DNA from: Marthasterias glacialis
Lineage: Eukaryota; Echinodermata; Asteroidea; Forcipulatida; Asteriidae
Length of the DNA stretch: 64,000 bases
Assembly: GCA_911728455.2 (NCBI GenBank)
Contig: OU452223.1
Coordinates: 12,112,174 to 12,176,173, forward strand
Direction of reading: 5' to 3'
How positions within the stretch are numbered: the first letter of the stretch is position 1; the number at the start of each line of letters is the position of its first letter. Below are positions 62,001-64,000 of this stretch, one piece after another. Made by a program: the position numbers and the translations under genes. The notes beneath the pieces were generated by a model, which saw only the letters and a program-made list of their open reading frames with translations, was not told where the DNA came from and ran no database searches.

Positions 62001-63672
62001 TGATCTCGTGAGTCCAAAACCAGATGTTTGAAAACAGGGAATATACATAAAGATATAAAGTTTTTTTCCCACTTTTTTCCTGTGACTCCGATGACCGATT
62101 GAGCTTAGACTTTCACAGGTTTGTTATTTCCTGTATATGTTGTGGTCACACAAAGTGCGGATACTTGTCTTTGACAATTATCGATGTTGTCCGCGTGCTT
62201 TAAAGTGATTGTTATTATGTTTTATTTTTCTGCAGATGCCCATTAAGTGGTTAGCCCTGGAGTGTATTCAGTACCGTAGGTTTTCACATAAGAGTGACGT
62301 CTGGAGTTTTGGTAAGAGTCAGTAAATATTGATACAGCATTAAAAACGTATGTTTTTTAAGTCTTTGATTTTTTGGTGGTAATCTACAATCCATACAATT
62401 ATTTTAACAATAAGGCCTGACACCCAAACTGCATAGTCAAACTGCTGGGCTAGATTATAGTGGTAATCGACTTTCCAGTGTAGTCCACCGTCCAACAAAA
62501 TTTAACTGAACCAGCCAATTATTTCTGTGTTCTGTAGACCTTATGCAAATTCGTCACAGATCACACACGTGCTTTCAACATTGTCATTTTGGTGATCACC
62601 TCTCCATAAGAAAAGTACTTAAGGTTAATGTTTATTGTAAATAGTTAACAGATTCGAGCGGGAATTTTGTAATTGTTTGAAACTGAAACTGAAACTATTA
62701 CATCACTTACTGTATTTACTTACCAAGCTTACTTTCATGAAGATTTGTGAATTTTGAGTTTAAAAAGAAGATTTTATGTGGTAAAATGACACGAAACTTA
62801 TCAACACGTGTGTCAGCTTGACAGGCACCAACATTACGCACATGCGAAACGTAGATGATATATTTCTTTGCAGTAATTAGCTAAATAATAATCTTGTGTC
62901 GTGCACTGGATAATTGTAACAGTTGCACGCGACTGAAATACGCGCTGGTGATCACCAAAATGATTGCAAGCGGACGGTGACGTCACATGCACAAGGTTTA
63001 TTGAAGCATAGAATCAACACAGCAAAGGTTTGACAGTTGTTTTACTTTGTGATTTTGAAGGAGTGACAATGTGGGAGCTGATGACATTTGGTAACAAACC
63101 TTACGACGGTGTCCGAGCCAGGGATGTACCTGACCTCCTGGAGAAGGGAGAAAGACTGCCGCAGCCTCCTATCTGTACCATCGATGTGTACATGCTCATG
63201 GTCAAATGTAAGTCTGGTAATAAGGCTTGATTTTAATGCACAAACACATTCTGTGTCATAAACCACCTTGGCATTAGAGAAATTAAGCTTCCCGTTTTAG
63301 TGAAACGCAAACGTGTAACATGCAAGTTTCTGTTTCTGTAGCAAGAGACCTCTTGGGTACATCATCGCAGATTGCCCCTGCGTTGGCTAGACCATGGACA
63401 TGTAGGCCAAACATGTCTAGTTATTTTATTATTTGATATATATTACTGCCTGACGTACGCGTCACGCGTAGACGTTACGCAAAATCCTATGACTTAAACT
63501 CTCTATTCTATGGAAACTACCTTTTGGAACACTATTCTAGACTTAAATTGAGCTTGATGTTTTTCTATGAACAGGTTGGATGTTGGATGAGGACAGCAGA
63601 CCAGCCTTCAAGCAGCTGTCTGATGAGCTGGGGCGAATGGCCAAAGACCCAACCCGTTACTTGGTTATACAG
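23002..63672 (+). CDS. EGFR: EGFR/ErbB receptor tyrosine kinase gene, partial (exons 2-26, both ends missing)
   Basis: This is the whole gene span; each exon is listed separately. The spliced product has the ErbB order: L domain 1, furin-like cysteine-rich region 1 with a dimerization arm, L domain 2, an extended cysteine-rich region 2, one transmembrane helix, a short juxtamembrane segment and a tyrosine kinase domain. About 1165 residues are encoded in the window when one of the two exon-11 copies is used. By family knowledge it is a plasma-membrane receptor for EGF-like or neuregulin-like ligands that dimerizes and signals to Ras/MAPK and related pathways. Catalytic motifs seen are [18 protein letters not shown] and DFG. 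The first exon begins in phase 1 with CVG, as vertebrate EGFR exon 2 begins with CQG. The signal peptide exon and the C-terminal tyrosine-rich tail were not found in the window. Most invertebrates have one ErbB gene, so the exact vertebrate orthologue (EGFR, ERBB2, 3 or 4) should not be forced. Confidence 0.96.
23104..23352. repeat. Two short inverted-repeat elements in intron 2
   Basis: At 23104-23190, gtgcgttcgattagcttccc pairs with gggctaatcgaacgctgc. At 23218-23352, ccgtgtgtccgaatcaagtg and ggcttcggctac pair with gtagccactgccgaagcc and ttcggacacggtc. Confidence 0.75.
24503..24763 (+). CDS. EGFR: EGFR-like exon 3: body of L domain 1
   Basis: Phase 1 in and phase 1 out, with acceptor tttgcacag and donor acg|gtaaga. 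The peptide contains [19 protein letters not shown] and [12 protein letters not shown], closely matching the EGFR L1 motifs GNLEITYVQ..YDLSFLK and IQEVAGYVLIAL. It continues with [17 protein letters not shown] and ends at [12 protein letters not shown] is a potential N-glycosylation site. This is the ligand-binding leucine-rich beta-helix L1 domain. Alignment to the family is continuous and the call is secure. Confidence 0.97.
24860..25150 (+). repeat. SINE-like repeat with tRNA-like part
   Basis: Contains ctttatccctgatgcaaaaa, then a tRNA-like stretch (agtctagttggtaagac, gtgggttcgaatcccac) and gtatacagtgcttaacacac. The same blocks recur at 60655-60990. Acceptor arms do not pair. Confidence 0.65.
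25288..25463. repeat. Dispersed repeat, nearly identical to 63338-63510
   Basis: Shares long exact blocks such as agagacctcttgggtacatc and cagattgcccctgcgttggc with the copy at 63.3 kb. It includes a palindromic gacgtacgcgtcac. Confidence 0.8.
25478..25706. repeat. MITE-like element with gggagcgtctc ends
   Basis: Left agggagcgtctcgaaagc, right cttctgagacgctccctt, as inverse complements about 230 bp apart. Confidence 0.7.
25700..26100. repeat. Probable dispersed repeat ending cctttaatg
   Basis: Begins ttaaagggtctgaatacgtt and ends gtatacttcgcctttaatg. Fragments with similar cggatgacggattgagc-type sequence are elsewhere in the introns. The open frame inside it is not a gene. Confidence 0.4.
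26150..26520. repeat. Foldback element, agtgcrccctcta family
   Basis: Left attacagtgcaccctctaca, right agtagagggcgcactgtgtt. Inner gtttttagtccac occurs on both arms. Related copy at 30035-30415. Confidence 0.65.
26695..26823 (+). CDS. EGFR: EGFR-like exon 4: end of L domain 1
   Basis: Acceptor ttctatgtag, donor g|gtattt; phase 1 to 1, 129 nt. It encodes [20 protein letters not shown] and IDWSDM, matching the EGFR segment EILHGAVRFSNNPALCNV..I.W.DI. LCYV is the recurring end-of-L-domain motif seen again in the two exon-11 copies. The exon finishes with ESCAA, just before cysteine-rich region 1. Confidence 0.96.
27305..27480. repeat. Dispersed repeat related to 16450-16780
   Basis: Shares gttctctttgttctct-type sequence, agatcccttttgttaaagtt and gaacaggtagacatgctcac with the earlier copy. 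Confidence 0.5.
27875..27940 (+). CDS. EGFR: EGFR-like exon 5: start of cysteine-rich region 1
   Basis: A 66-nt exon between acceptor tttttttacag and donor gt|gtaagt, phase 1 to 1. It encodes [20 protein letters not shown], equivalent to EGFR C.PSCPNGSCWGAGEENC. Closely spaced Cys residues mark the first laminin/furin-like module. The strong acceptor, the donor and the homology make this short exon secure. A 155-residue reading frame on the opposite strand across it is a shadow. Confidence 0.95.
28020..28625 (+). repeat. Two tRNA-derived SINE fragments in tandem
   Basis: The first keeps cccggtcacaacacttgtgt and ttgagcaacaagacactta. The second starts atgcgtcggactggagacct, keeps the B-box ggttcgaatccc and ends in an attattatta tail just before exon 6. 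Confidence 0.6.
28738..28856 (+). CDS. EGFR: EGFR-like exon 6: cysteine-rich region 1
   Basis: Acceptor gaactcag, donor tta|gtgagt; phase 1 in, phase 0 out. It encodes [20 protein letters not shown] and [20 protein letters not shown]. The string [11 protein letters not shown] is nearly invariant in ErbB receptors. NCS is a possible N-glycosylation site. It sits just after a tRNA-derived SINE in the preceding intron. Confidence 0.97.
29418..29559 (+). CDS. EGFR: EGFR-like exon 7: dimerization arm
   Basis: Acceptor ccctgtag, donor g|gtaagg; phase 0 to 1, 142 nt. It encodes [18 protein letters not shown], then [20 protein letters not shown] and GPRCLTSCP. This matches the dimerization arm of EGFR, where YNPTTYQ..VNPEGKYSFG projects from domain II to contact the partner receptor. 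The first arm tyrosine (YNP) is kept and the second (Tyr251 of EGFR) is Phe. Conservation of the loop suggests that back-to-back dimerization is retained (inference). Confidence 0.97.
29785..29960. repeat. Dispersed repeat shared with 62080-62200
   Basis: Both contain cggatgacggattgagc-like sequence followed by acaggtttgtt and tgtatat. Nothing coding is seen. Confidence 0.45.
30035..30415. repeat. Foldback element, agtgcrccctcta family
   Basis: Left acagtgcgccctctatagtc and cggagaggccattttt, right aaaatggcctctccaggg and gtagagggcgctgtgta. Inner gactaaaaac pairs with its direct counterpart in the other arm. Confidence 0.8.
30519..30632 (+). CDS. EGFR: EGFR-like exon 8: end of cysteine-rich region 1
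   Basis: Acceptor aacaatacag, donor a|gtaagt; phase 1 to 1, 114 nt. It encodes [20 protein letters not shown] and [12 protein letters not shown]. The [10 protein letters not shown] string corresponds to EGFR CKKCEGPCRKVC at the end of domain II. The preceding intron carries a foldback element of the family also seen near 26.2 kb. Confidence 0.95.
31519..31636 (+). CDS. EGFR: EGFR-like exon 9: start of L domain 2
   Basis: Acceptor aaaaacag, donor gg|gtaagt; phase 1 in, phase 2 out. It encodes [20 protein letters not shown], then [20 protein letters not shown]. This aligns with EGFR VCNGIGIGEFKD...NCTSISGDLHILPVAFRG, the start of domain III. NCT is a likely glycosylation site. Homology is moderate but the boundaries and the frame fit both neighbours. 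Confidence 0.93.
31725..31995 (-). repeat. tRNA-derived SINE, inverted copy
   Basis: Contains tcctttaacgtgcaccaccc, gtcttgctcaaggacacaag and the inverse A-box with gactgcttggccac. Confidence 0.65.
32996..33160 (+). CDS. EGFR: EGFR-like exon 10: L domain 2
   Basis: Acceptor ccttgctag, donor gg|gtaagg; phase 2 to 2, 165 nt. It encodes [19 protein letters not shown], then [20 protein letters not shown] and [14 protein letters not shown]. This matches EGFR domain III (LDILKTVKEITGFLLIQ..P...TDLHAFENLEIIRGR). Its phase-2 end is what makes the two following exon-11 copies mutually exclusive: skipping both to exon 12 reads GGC TGA at the join. Confidence 0.96.
33480..33975 (-). pseudogene. LINE reverse-transcriptase C-terminal relic, interrupted
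   Basis: Read on the minus strand, 33842-33975 gives [20 protein letters not shown], and 33480-33620 gives [18 protein letters not shown]. These are the hallmarks of the end of LINE ORF2 (KxLLLTFKALHGLAPPYL then RSRTxTYGDRAFSxAAPRLWN). The two parts are separated by a foldback element at 33651-33833. Stops and frameshifts make it a dead copy. Confidence 0.7.
33651..33833. mobile_element. Foldback element, gggcccaatttc family, inserted in a LINE relic
   Basis: Starts ccagggcctaataatcaaac and ends aagcagctctatgaaattgg gccctgg. Centre taccagtcacatatatgatg. It sits inside the LINE relic, so it inserted later. Confidence 0.75.
34137..34402 (+). CDS. EGFR: EGFR-like exon 11a: alternative end of L domain 2 (first copy)
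   Basis: Acceptor cattacag, donor a|gtaagt; phase 2 in, phase 1 out. The core reads [20 protein letters not shown], then [20 protein letters not shown] and ends EEEDC. It aligns with EGFR [20 protein letters not shown] and NKNLCY. From this acceptor it carries about 20 extra proline-containing residues before the conserved part. A second in-phase acceptor at 34188 (attatccag) would remove 17 of these and bring it closer to the family length. It joins exon 12 as Cys-Thr-Glu-Leu. The frame is fully open with no defect. A diverged second copy follows 471 nt downstream. Confidence 0.85.
34874..35067 (+). CDS. EGFR: EGFR-like exon 11b: alternative end of L domain 2 (second copy)
   Basis: Acceptor gaatgacaatag, donor g|gtaagt; phase 2 in, phase 1 out, 194 nt. 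It encodes [20 protein letters not shown], then [20 protein letters not shown] and ends AETRC. It corresponds to the same EGFR segment as exon 11a but has the more typical length. The two copies share SL, TL, SL, SG, NQ and LCYV anchors and differ elsewhere. It joins exon 12 as Cys-Ala-Glu-Leu. If spliced after 11a it shifts frame and meets TGA after 11 codons. The acceptor pyrimidine tract is weaker than most in this gene, which suits regulated splicing (inference). Confidence 0.88.
40544..41020 (+). repeat. MITE-like element with aaagccccagctcaac termini
   Basis: Left gaaagccccagctcaacatt, right ccaatgttgaactgggggct. The interior (tttgcgagaaaacat, ggcagagttttcatctcact) matches the copy at 54800 in the same orientation. 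Confidence 0.8.
42676..42835. repeat. Foldback element, gggcccaatttc family (diverged)
   Basis: Left cagttacagaaagcttgcta, right ttatgaaattagggc, with centre cactggtatcctgc. Confidence 0.5.
43275..43527. repeat. Foldback element with gcctgtttcaaacg ends
   Basis: Left ggcctgtttcaaacgtcaca, right cgacgtttgaaacgagcct, and inner gccgtgttggatt pairs with aattggacacggc. Several internal tttcaaacg/tttcaagcg repeats are present. Confidence 0.7.
43705..43860 (+). repeat. MITE-like element with taaagatacaggctcgtc ends
   Basis: Left ttaaagatacaggctcgtca, right cgatgagcctgtatctttaa. An inverted relative lies at 55155-55316. Confidence 0.8.
45167..45299 (+). CDS. EGFR: EGFR-like exon 12: start of cysteine-rich region 2
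   Basis: Acceptor ccccttaatag, donor ca|gtaagt; phase 1 in, phase 2 out. It encodes [20 protein letters not shown], then [20 protein letters not shown] and RLTQ. It matches EGFR [33 protein letters not shown]. It follows the largest intron in the window (about 10.1 kb after exon 11b). Confidence 0.96.
45500..45735 (+). repeat. Inverted-repeat element in intron 12
   Basis: Contains gctgaaatgtgaaatcccac, gatacaacaatagatcagtg and cttcggcgctctgtaatctt. The same element lies in the opposite orientation at 54150-54390 in intron 16. Confidence 0.8.
46734..46818 (+). CDS. EGFR: EGFR-like exon 13: cysteine-rich region 2
   Basis: Acceptor tttctttgtag, donor gag|gtaagg; phase 2 in, phase 0 out, 85 nt. 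It encodes [20 protein letters not shown] and QCLGSCSGE, equivalent to EGFR REFVENSECIQCHPEC....TCTG. Cysteine spacing is typical of furin-like repeats. Confidence 0.93.
46955..47320. repeat. Two foldback-family fragments in tandem (gggcccaatttc family)
   Basis: Segments such as gctaagcatacgacaatttt and tctgcttaagcagccacatg, with central ataccctgtcatgtgcac, recall the family. Boundaries are unclear. Confidence 0.4.
47813..47946 (+). CDS. EGFR: EGFR-like exon 14: cysteine-rich region 2
   Basis: Acceptor gtttcttcaag, donor gg|gtgaga; phase 0 to 2, 134 nt. It encodes [20 protein letters not shown], then [20 protein letters not shown]. It matches EGFR [22 protein letters not shown]...CHLCHPNC. 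NCT is a possible glycosylation site. In vertebrate EGFR the ectodomain ends soon after this segment, but here several more exons follow. Confidence 0.95.
48577..48655 (+). CDS. EGFR: EGFR-like exon 15: extended cysteine-rich region 2
   Basis: Acceptor ctgatttccag, donor gtc|gtaagt; phase 2 to 0, 79 nt. It encodes [20 protein letters not shown] and KVEDDTV. GCSGP...GC is like the last vertebrate EGFR repeat (YGCTGPGLEGC), but the reading frame continues into further Cys modules instead of the transmembrane helix. Confidence 0.9.
48811..48964. repeat. MITE-like element with aaggctggtttgtag ends
   Basis: Left ttaaggctggtttgtagtcg, right ccaactataaaccagccttt. Confidence 0.75.
49952..50122. repeat. 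Foldback element, gggcccaatttc family
   Basis: Left ggtcccaatttcatagagct, right gcagctctgagaaattgggc. The centre carries the family segment. Confidence 0.75.
50160..50412. repeat. MITE-like element with agacagatccrttaagcccc ends
   Basis: Left agacagatccattaagcccc then gccccct, right agggggcggggcttaacgga then tctgtct. Subterminal gaccaatcacagc and gctgtgatggtc also pair. Confidence 0.88.
50825..51000 (+). repeat. tRNA-derived SINE
   Basis: A-box-like gaggctgagcggtctagccc and B-box gggttcgaatctcgg, then gtgtccttgagcaagacact. Confidence 0.75.
51845..52015. repeat. Short inverted-repeat element (gggagact family)
   Basis: Left cagtgggagattttgggg and agcagacttacctggt, right accaggtaaatctgctgcc and caaagtctcccattg. 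Related to 6268-6440. Confidence 0.75.
53149..53412. repeat. Foldback element, gggcccaatttc family (diverged)
   Basis: Left cagggcccaattaaaatgct, right gagcaatgaaattggtccca. Confidence 0.5.
53531..53623 (+). CDS. EGFR: EGFR-like exon 16: extended ectodomain insert
   Basis: Acceptor tattttgacag, donor tca|gtgagt; phase 0 to 0, 93 nt. It encodes [20 protein letters not shown] and [11 protein letters not shown]. It has only two cysteines and no vertebrate EGFR counterpart. Position and spacing resemble the segment between Cys repeats of the long Drosophila Egfr ectodomain. NDS may be glycosylated. Because it is phase 0 on both sides it could be skipped in frame. Support is from the splice sites and the frame more than from close homology. 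Confidence 0.8.
53662..53775 (+). repeat. tRNA-derived SINE, head only
   Basis: tcatggccgagcggtctagc, then gcaccggactcaagctct and gggttgagtcccgg. It ends soon after gagcaagacactta. Confidence 0.75.
53800..54130 (-). pseudogene. LINE reverse-transcriptase C-terminal relic
   Basis: On the minus strand the frame gives [20 protein letters not shown] and then [12 protein letters not shown], matching the conserved LINE ORF2 end (APRLWNSLP...FKRxLKxxL). It is short and isolated inside intron 16 and is therefore a 3' relic. Confidence 0.65.
54150..54390 (-). repeat. Inverted-repeat element in intron 16
   Basis: Reverse complement of the element at 45500-45735: cactgatctattgttgtatc and gtgggatttcacatttcagc are its diagnostic blocks. 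Confidence 0.8.
54505..54747 (+). CDS. EGFR: EGFR-like exon 17: extra furin-like repeats
   Basis: Acceptor ctgcattttcag, donor gtg|gtaagt; phase 0 to 0, 243 nt. It encodes [20 protein letters not shown], then [20 protein letters not shown], and [20 protein letters not shown]. These are complete furin-like modules. The motif YKRGEHC is also typical of arthropod Egfr domain V. A frame of 85 residues on the opposite strand is a shadow. Confidence 0.93.
54800..55158 (+). repeat. MITE-like element with aaagccccagctcaac termini
   Basis: Left ttaaaacccccagctcaaca, right ccaatgttgagctggggctt. Same orientation as the copy at 40544. It abuts the next element at the shared taaag. Confidence 0.8.
55155..55316 (-). 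repeat. MITE-like element with taaagatgcaggcttgtc ends
   Basis: Inverted relative of 43705-43860: agtgagaaaggcggcttgtt and aaatgtacacgatctttcgt correspond to the inverse of blocks there. Confidence 0.75.
55654..55943 (+). CDS. EGFR: EGFR-like exon 18: last extracellular cysteine-rich exon
   Basis: Acceptor caatccacag, donor gg|gtacgc; phase 0 to 2, 290 nt. It encodes [32 protein letters not shown] and [16 protein letters not shown]. It ends in a cysteine-free stalk ([10 protein letters not shown]) directly before the membrane helix. NCS and NSS are possible glycosylation sites. The donor (gtacgc) is weaker than its neighbours. Confidence 0.92.
56325..56600 (+). repeat. Dispersed repeat shared with 62795-63000
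   Basis: Common blocks are tatcaacacgtgtgtcag, ggataattgtaacagttgca and ggtgatcaccaaaatgattg. The end (aaggttcaaattccactctc) is B-box-like. Confidence 0.75.
56653..56779 (+). CDS. EGFR: EGFR-like exon 19: transmembrane helix
   Basis: Acceptor tttctacaacag; phase 2 in. It encodes [20 protein letters not shown] and [14 protein letters not shown], an unbroken hydrophobic helix followed by Arg-Lys as a stop-transfer signal. The 3' end is less certain. I chose donor ttg|gtcagt because it ends in phase 0, as the next exons require, giving the cytoplasmic start GGQFIHPAL. The nearer donor ggag|gtcaat would end in phase 1 and cannot join the microexon or the kinase exon in frame. Confidence 0.85.
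57140..57361. repeat. Foldback element in the intron before the microexon
   Basis: Left aaagtaaggatttgcggtga and ttgagtatatgtggttctga pair with right tcggaaccacatatactcaa and gtgtcaccgccaatccttac. A cggttgactcaatgtttcgg centre is followed by its partial inverse. Confidence 0.85.
57478..57516 (+). CDS. EGFR: EGFR-like exon 20: 39-nt juxtamembrane microexon
   Basis: A long pyrimidine tract and tttaaag acceptor precede it, and a perfect donor ggg|gtaagt follows. It encodes [13 protein letters not shown] in phase 0 to 0, leading directly into PLTPSG of the next exon. This is where the vertebrate juxtamembrane segment (LRRLLQERELVE) lies. Similarity is only faint (L-x-x-L spacing), so the support is mainly splice-site quality and phase. 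Skipping it would keep the frame, so it may be a cassette exon. Confidence 0.75.
57620..57790 (+). repeat. Dispersed repeat (acaggcctgatactt family)
   Basis: Shares caggcctgatactttacgga, aatagaaatgtacaatttcc and gtgccctttaccaagaa with copies at 60.0-60.5 kb and at the right end of the window. Confidence 0.65.
58245..58457 (+). CDS. EGFR: EGFR-like exon 21: kinase N-lobe, P-loop and catalytic lysine
   Basis: Acceptor gtcaccttag, donor gag|gtatgt; phase 0 to 0, 71 codons. It begins [20 protein letters not shown], the ErbB signature before the kinase. Then come the glycine loop [19 protein letters not shown] and the ATP-binding lysine in IPVAIKVLR (Lys at exon residue 56). The exon ends EELLE, and with the next exon supplies the alpha-C glutamate region. 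Family identity is very high. Confidence 0.98.
59025..59175 (+). pseudogene. LINE reverse-transcriptase relic
   Basis: The plus-strand frame reads [20 protein letters not shown] and then [18 protein letters not shown] before TGA. It resembles the GxAPxYLSELL...R.SRLRxxGDRAF part of LINE ORF2. Only about 45 codons remain. Confidence 0.55.
59330..59440 (+). repeat. tRNA-like SINE head
   Basis: Contains tttggtagagcgtcagaac and gtcgcaggttcaaattcc, like A and B boxes, but the acceptor arms do not pair. Its continuation resembles the end of the repeat at 56.6 kb. Confidence 0.5.
59584..59769 (+). CDS. EGFR: EGFR-like exon 22: kinase alpha-C, hinge and gatekeeper
   Basis: Acceptor aatgtatcag, donor cag|gttaga (T at +3 is unusual); phase 0 to 0. 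It encodes [20 protein letters not shown], then [20 protein letters not shown]. The Thr gatekeeper (codon 59668-59670) is kept. The residue equal to EGFR Cys797 is Ala (codon 59689-59691). The rest matches ErbB kinases closely. Confidence 0.97.
60035..60475 (+). repeat. Dispersed repeat (acaggcctgatactt family) split by a nested element
   Basis: The outer repeat is interrupted after agaggcaacagaggcaat and resumes at ttcatgcccctggtcattgc. The insert at about 60068-60345 has its own inverted ends. Confidence 0.65.
60068..60345. mobile_element. MITE-like element nested in another repeat
   Basis: Left aataggccgtatttttgaca and gcaagagggcgc, right gcgccctcttgcagtcaaaa and ataaggcctatt. No coding capacity. 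Confidence 0.75.
60655..60990 (+). repeat. SINE-like repeat, relative of 24860-25150
   Basis: Shares gtatacagtgcttaacacac, ctttatccccgatgcagaaa and ggtacctgctgctaatatga. The tRNA-like part is decayed. Confidence 0.65.
61176..61331 (+). CDS. EGFR: EGFR-like exon 23: catalytic and activation loops
   Basis: Acceptor ttgttttcag, donor aag|gtgagc; phase 0 to 0. It encodes [20 protein letters not shown] and [20 protein letters not shown]. The catalytic HRD and DFG aspartates and the AARN asparagine are intact, so the kinase should be active. The activation-loop tyrosine of EGFR (Tyr845 mature numbering, in KEYHAEGGK) is Phe here (codon 61311-61313). Confidence 0.98.
62236..62311 (+). CDS. EGFR: EGFR-like exon 24: kinase P+1 loop
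   Basis: Acceptor tttttctgcag, donor g|gtaaga; phase 0 in, phase 1 out, 76 nt. It encodes [20 protein letters not shown] and DVWSFG. PIKW is the tyrosine-kinase P+1 motif, ALE the APE-equivalent, and SDVWSFG the conserved helix-F motif. Confidence 0.97.
62795..63000 (+). repeat. Dispersed repeat shared with 56325-56545
   Basis: Same blocks as the earlier copy (tatcaacacgtgtgtcag, ggtgatcaccaaaatgattg). It ends gtcacatgcacaaggttt shortly before exon 25. Confidence 0.75.
63061..63207 (+). CDS. EGFR: EGFR-like exon 25: kinase C-lobe
   Basis: Acceptor gattttgaag, donor t|gtaagt; phase 1 to 1, 147 nt. It encodes [20 protein letters not shown], then [20 protein letters not shown] and [21 protein letters not shown] is an almost invariant ErbB signature. 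Confidence 0.98.
63338..63510. repeat. Dispersed repeat, nearly identical to 25288-25463
   Basis: Same orientation as the copy in intron 3. Only scattered differences (for example gaccatgg for gaccactg) are seen over about 170 bases. Confidence 0.8.
63575..63672 (+). CDS. EGFR: EGFR-like exon 26: end of kinase domain
   Basis: Acceptor ctatgaacag, donor cag|gtcagt; phase 1 in, phase 0 out. It encodes [20 protein letters not shown] and [13 protein letters not shown], matching EGFR CWMIDADSRPKFRELI....ARDPQRYLVIQGD. The next exon, which should start the tyrosine-rich tail, lies beyond the window. The remaining 328 bases are intron. Confidence 0.96.
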
Positions 63673-63949
63673 GTCAGTTAACCCAGGATCCTGTAAGTTT
63701 TTACTCCCACTGTCTTACAGAGTTGTCAACGCAGGAAACCAAGGATTTGAAGCAGTGAAGGGGGGAGGGAGGGGAGAGCCTGAGGAGAGCCTAATTTAGA
63801 GTAATTTAGTAATTTAGAGGGTCGGTGGGGGTTAGGTTGGTATCAAATCTCTTGACTGAAAGACTTGTACAAGACACGTTTTCTCTCAAAAAAGTTAAAC
63901 AAACCACACCAACATGCAGCAGTCTTCATTAGCAGAAGAGTTTAAGAAG

Positions 63950-64000
63950 GATACAGGCCTGATACTTGACAGAGGCAATGGAGGCAATTTCCTCCATGCC
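63950..64000 (+). repeat. Dispersed repeat (acaggcctgatactt family), cut by window end
   Basis: atacaggcctgatacttgac and aatttcctccatgcc match the starts of the copies at 57.6 and 60.0 kb. Confidence 0.6.

Overview
The window is animal genomic DNA, AT-rich and intron-rich, carrying most of one gene on the + strand: a receptor tyrosine kinase of the EGFR/ErbB family. I could read 26 candidate coding exons between 23002 and 63672. They have GT/AG borders, compatible phases and continuous homology to EGFR. Exon numbers follow vertebrate EGFR only at the start, because the first exon here begins at the same place and phase as vertebrate EGFR exon 2. The signal-peptide exon was not found, and the phosphotyrosine tail lies beyond the right edge.

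Layout: 1-23001 has no recognisable exon and is probably intron 1 or upstream sequence filled with foldback elements, SINE relics and simple repeats. 23002-26823 encodes L domain 1, 27875-31560 the first cysteine-rich region with the dimerization arm, and 31561-35067 L domain 2. 45167-55943 encodes a long second cysteine-rich region that is longer than in vertebrates and resembles the extended ectodomain of Drosophila Egfr. 56653-56779 is the transmembrane exon, 57478-57516 a 39-nt juxtamembrane microexon, and 58245-63672 the kinase domain with its catalytic motifs intact.

The most notable observation is that the exon encoding the end of L domain 2 is present twice in tandem (11a at 34137-34402 and 11b at 34874-35067). 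Both copies are open, share phase 2 in and phase 1 out, and have strong donors, but they have diverged to roughly 40% identity by hand count. Splicing both together, or skipping both, produces an early stop. Exactly one must therefore be used, which is the signature of mutually exclusive exons. The swapped segment corresponds to part of the ligand-contacting face of EGFR domain III, so the gene may make two receptors with different ligand preference (inference).

The introns hold many short non-autonomous elements with terminal inverted repeats, tRNA-derived SINE relics, LINE reverse-transcriptase remnants and a 59-bp minisatellite. The extended ErbB ectodomain, vertebrate-like exon phases and repeat style suggest a marine invertebrate deuterostome, possibly an echinoderm. 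That assignment is inference.
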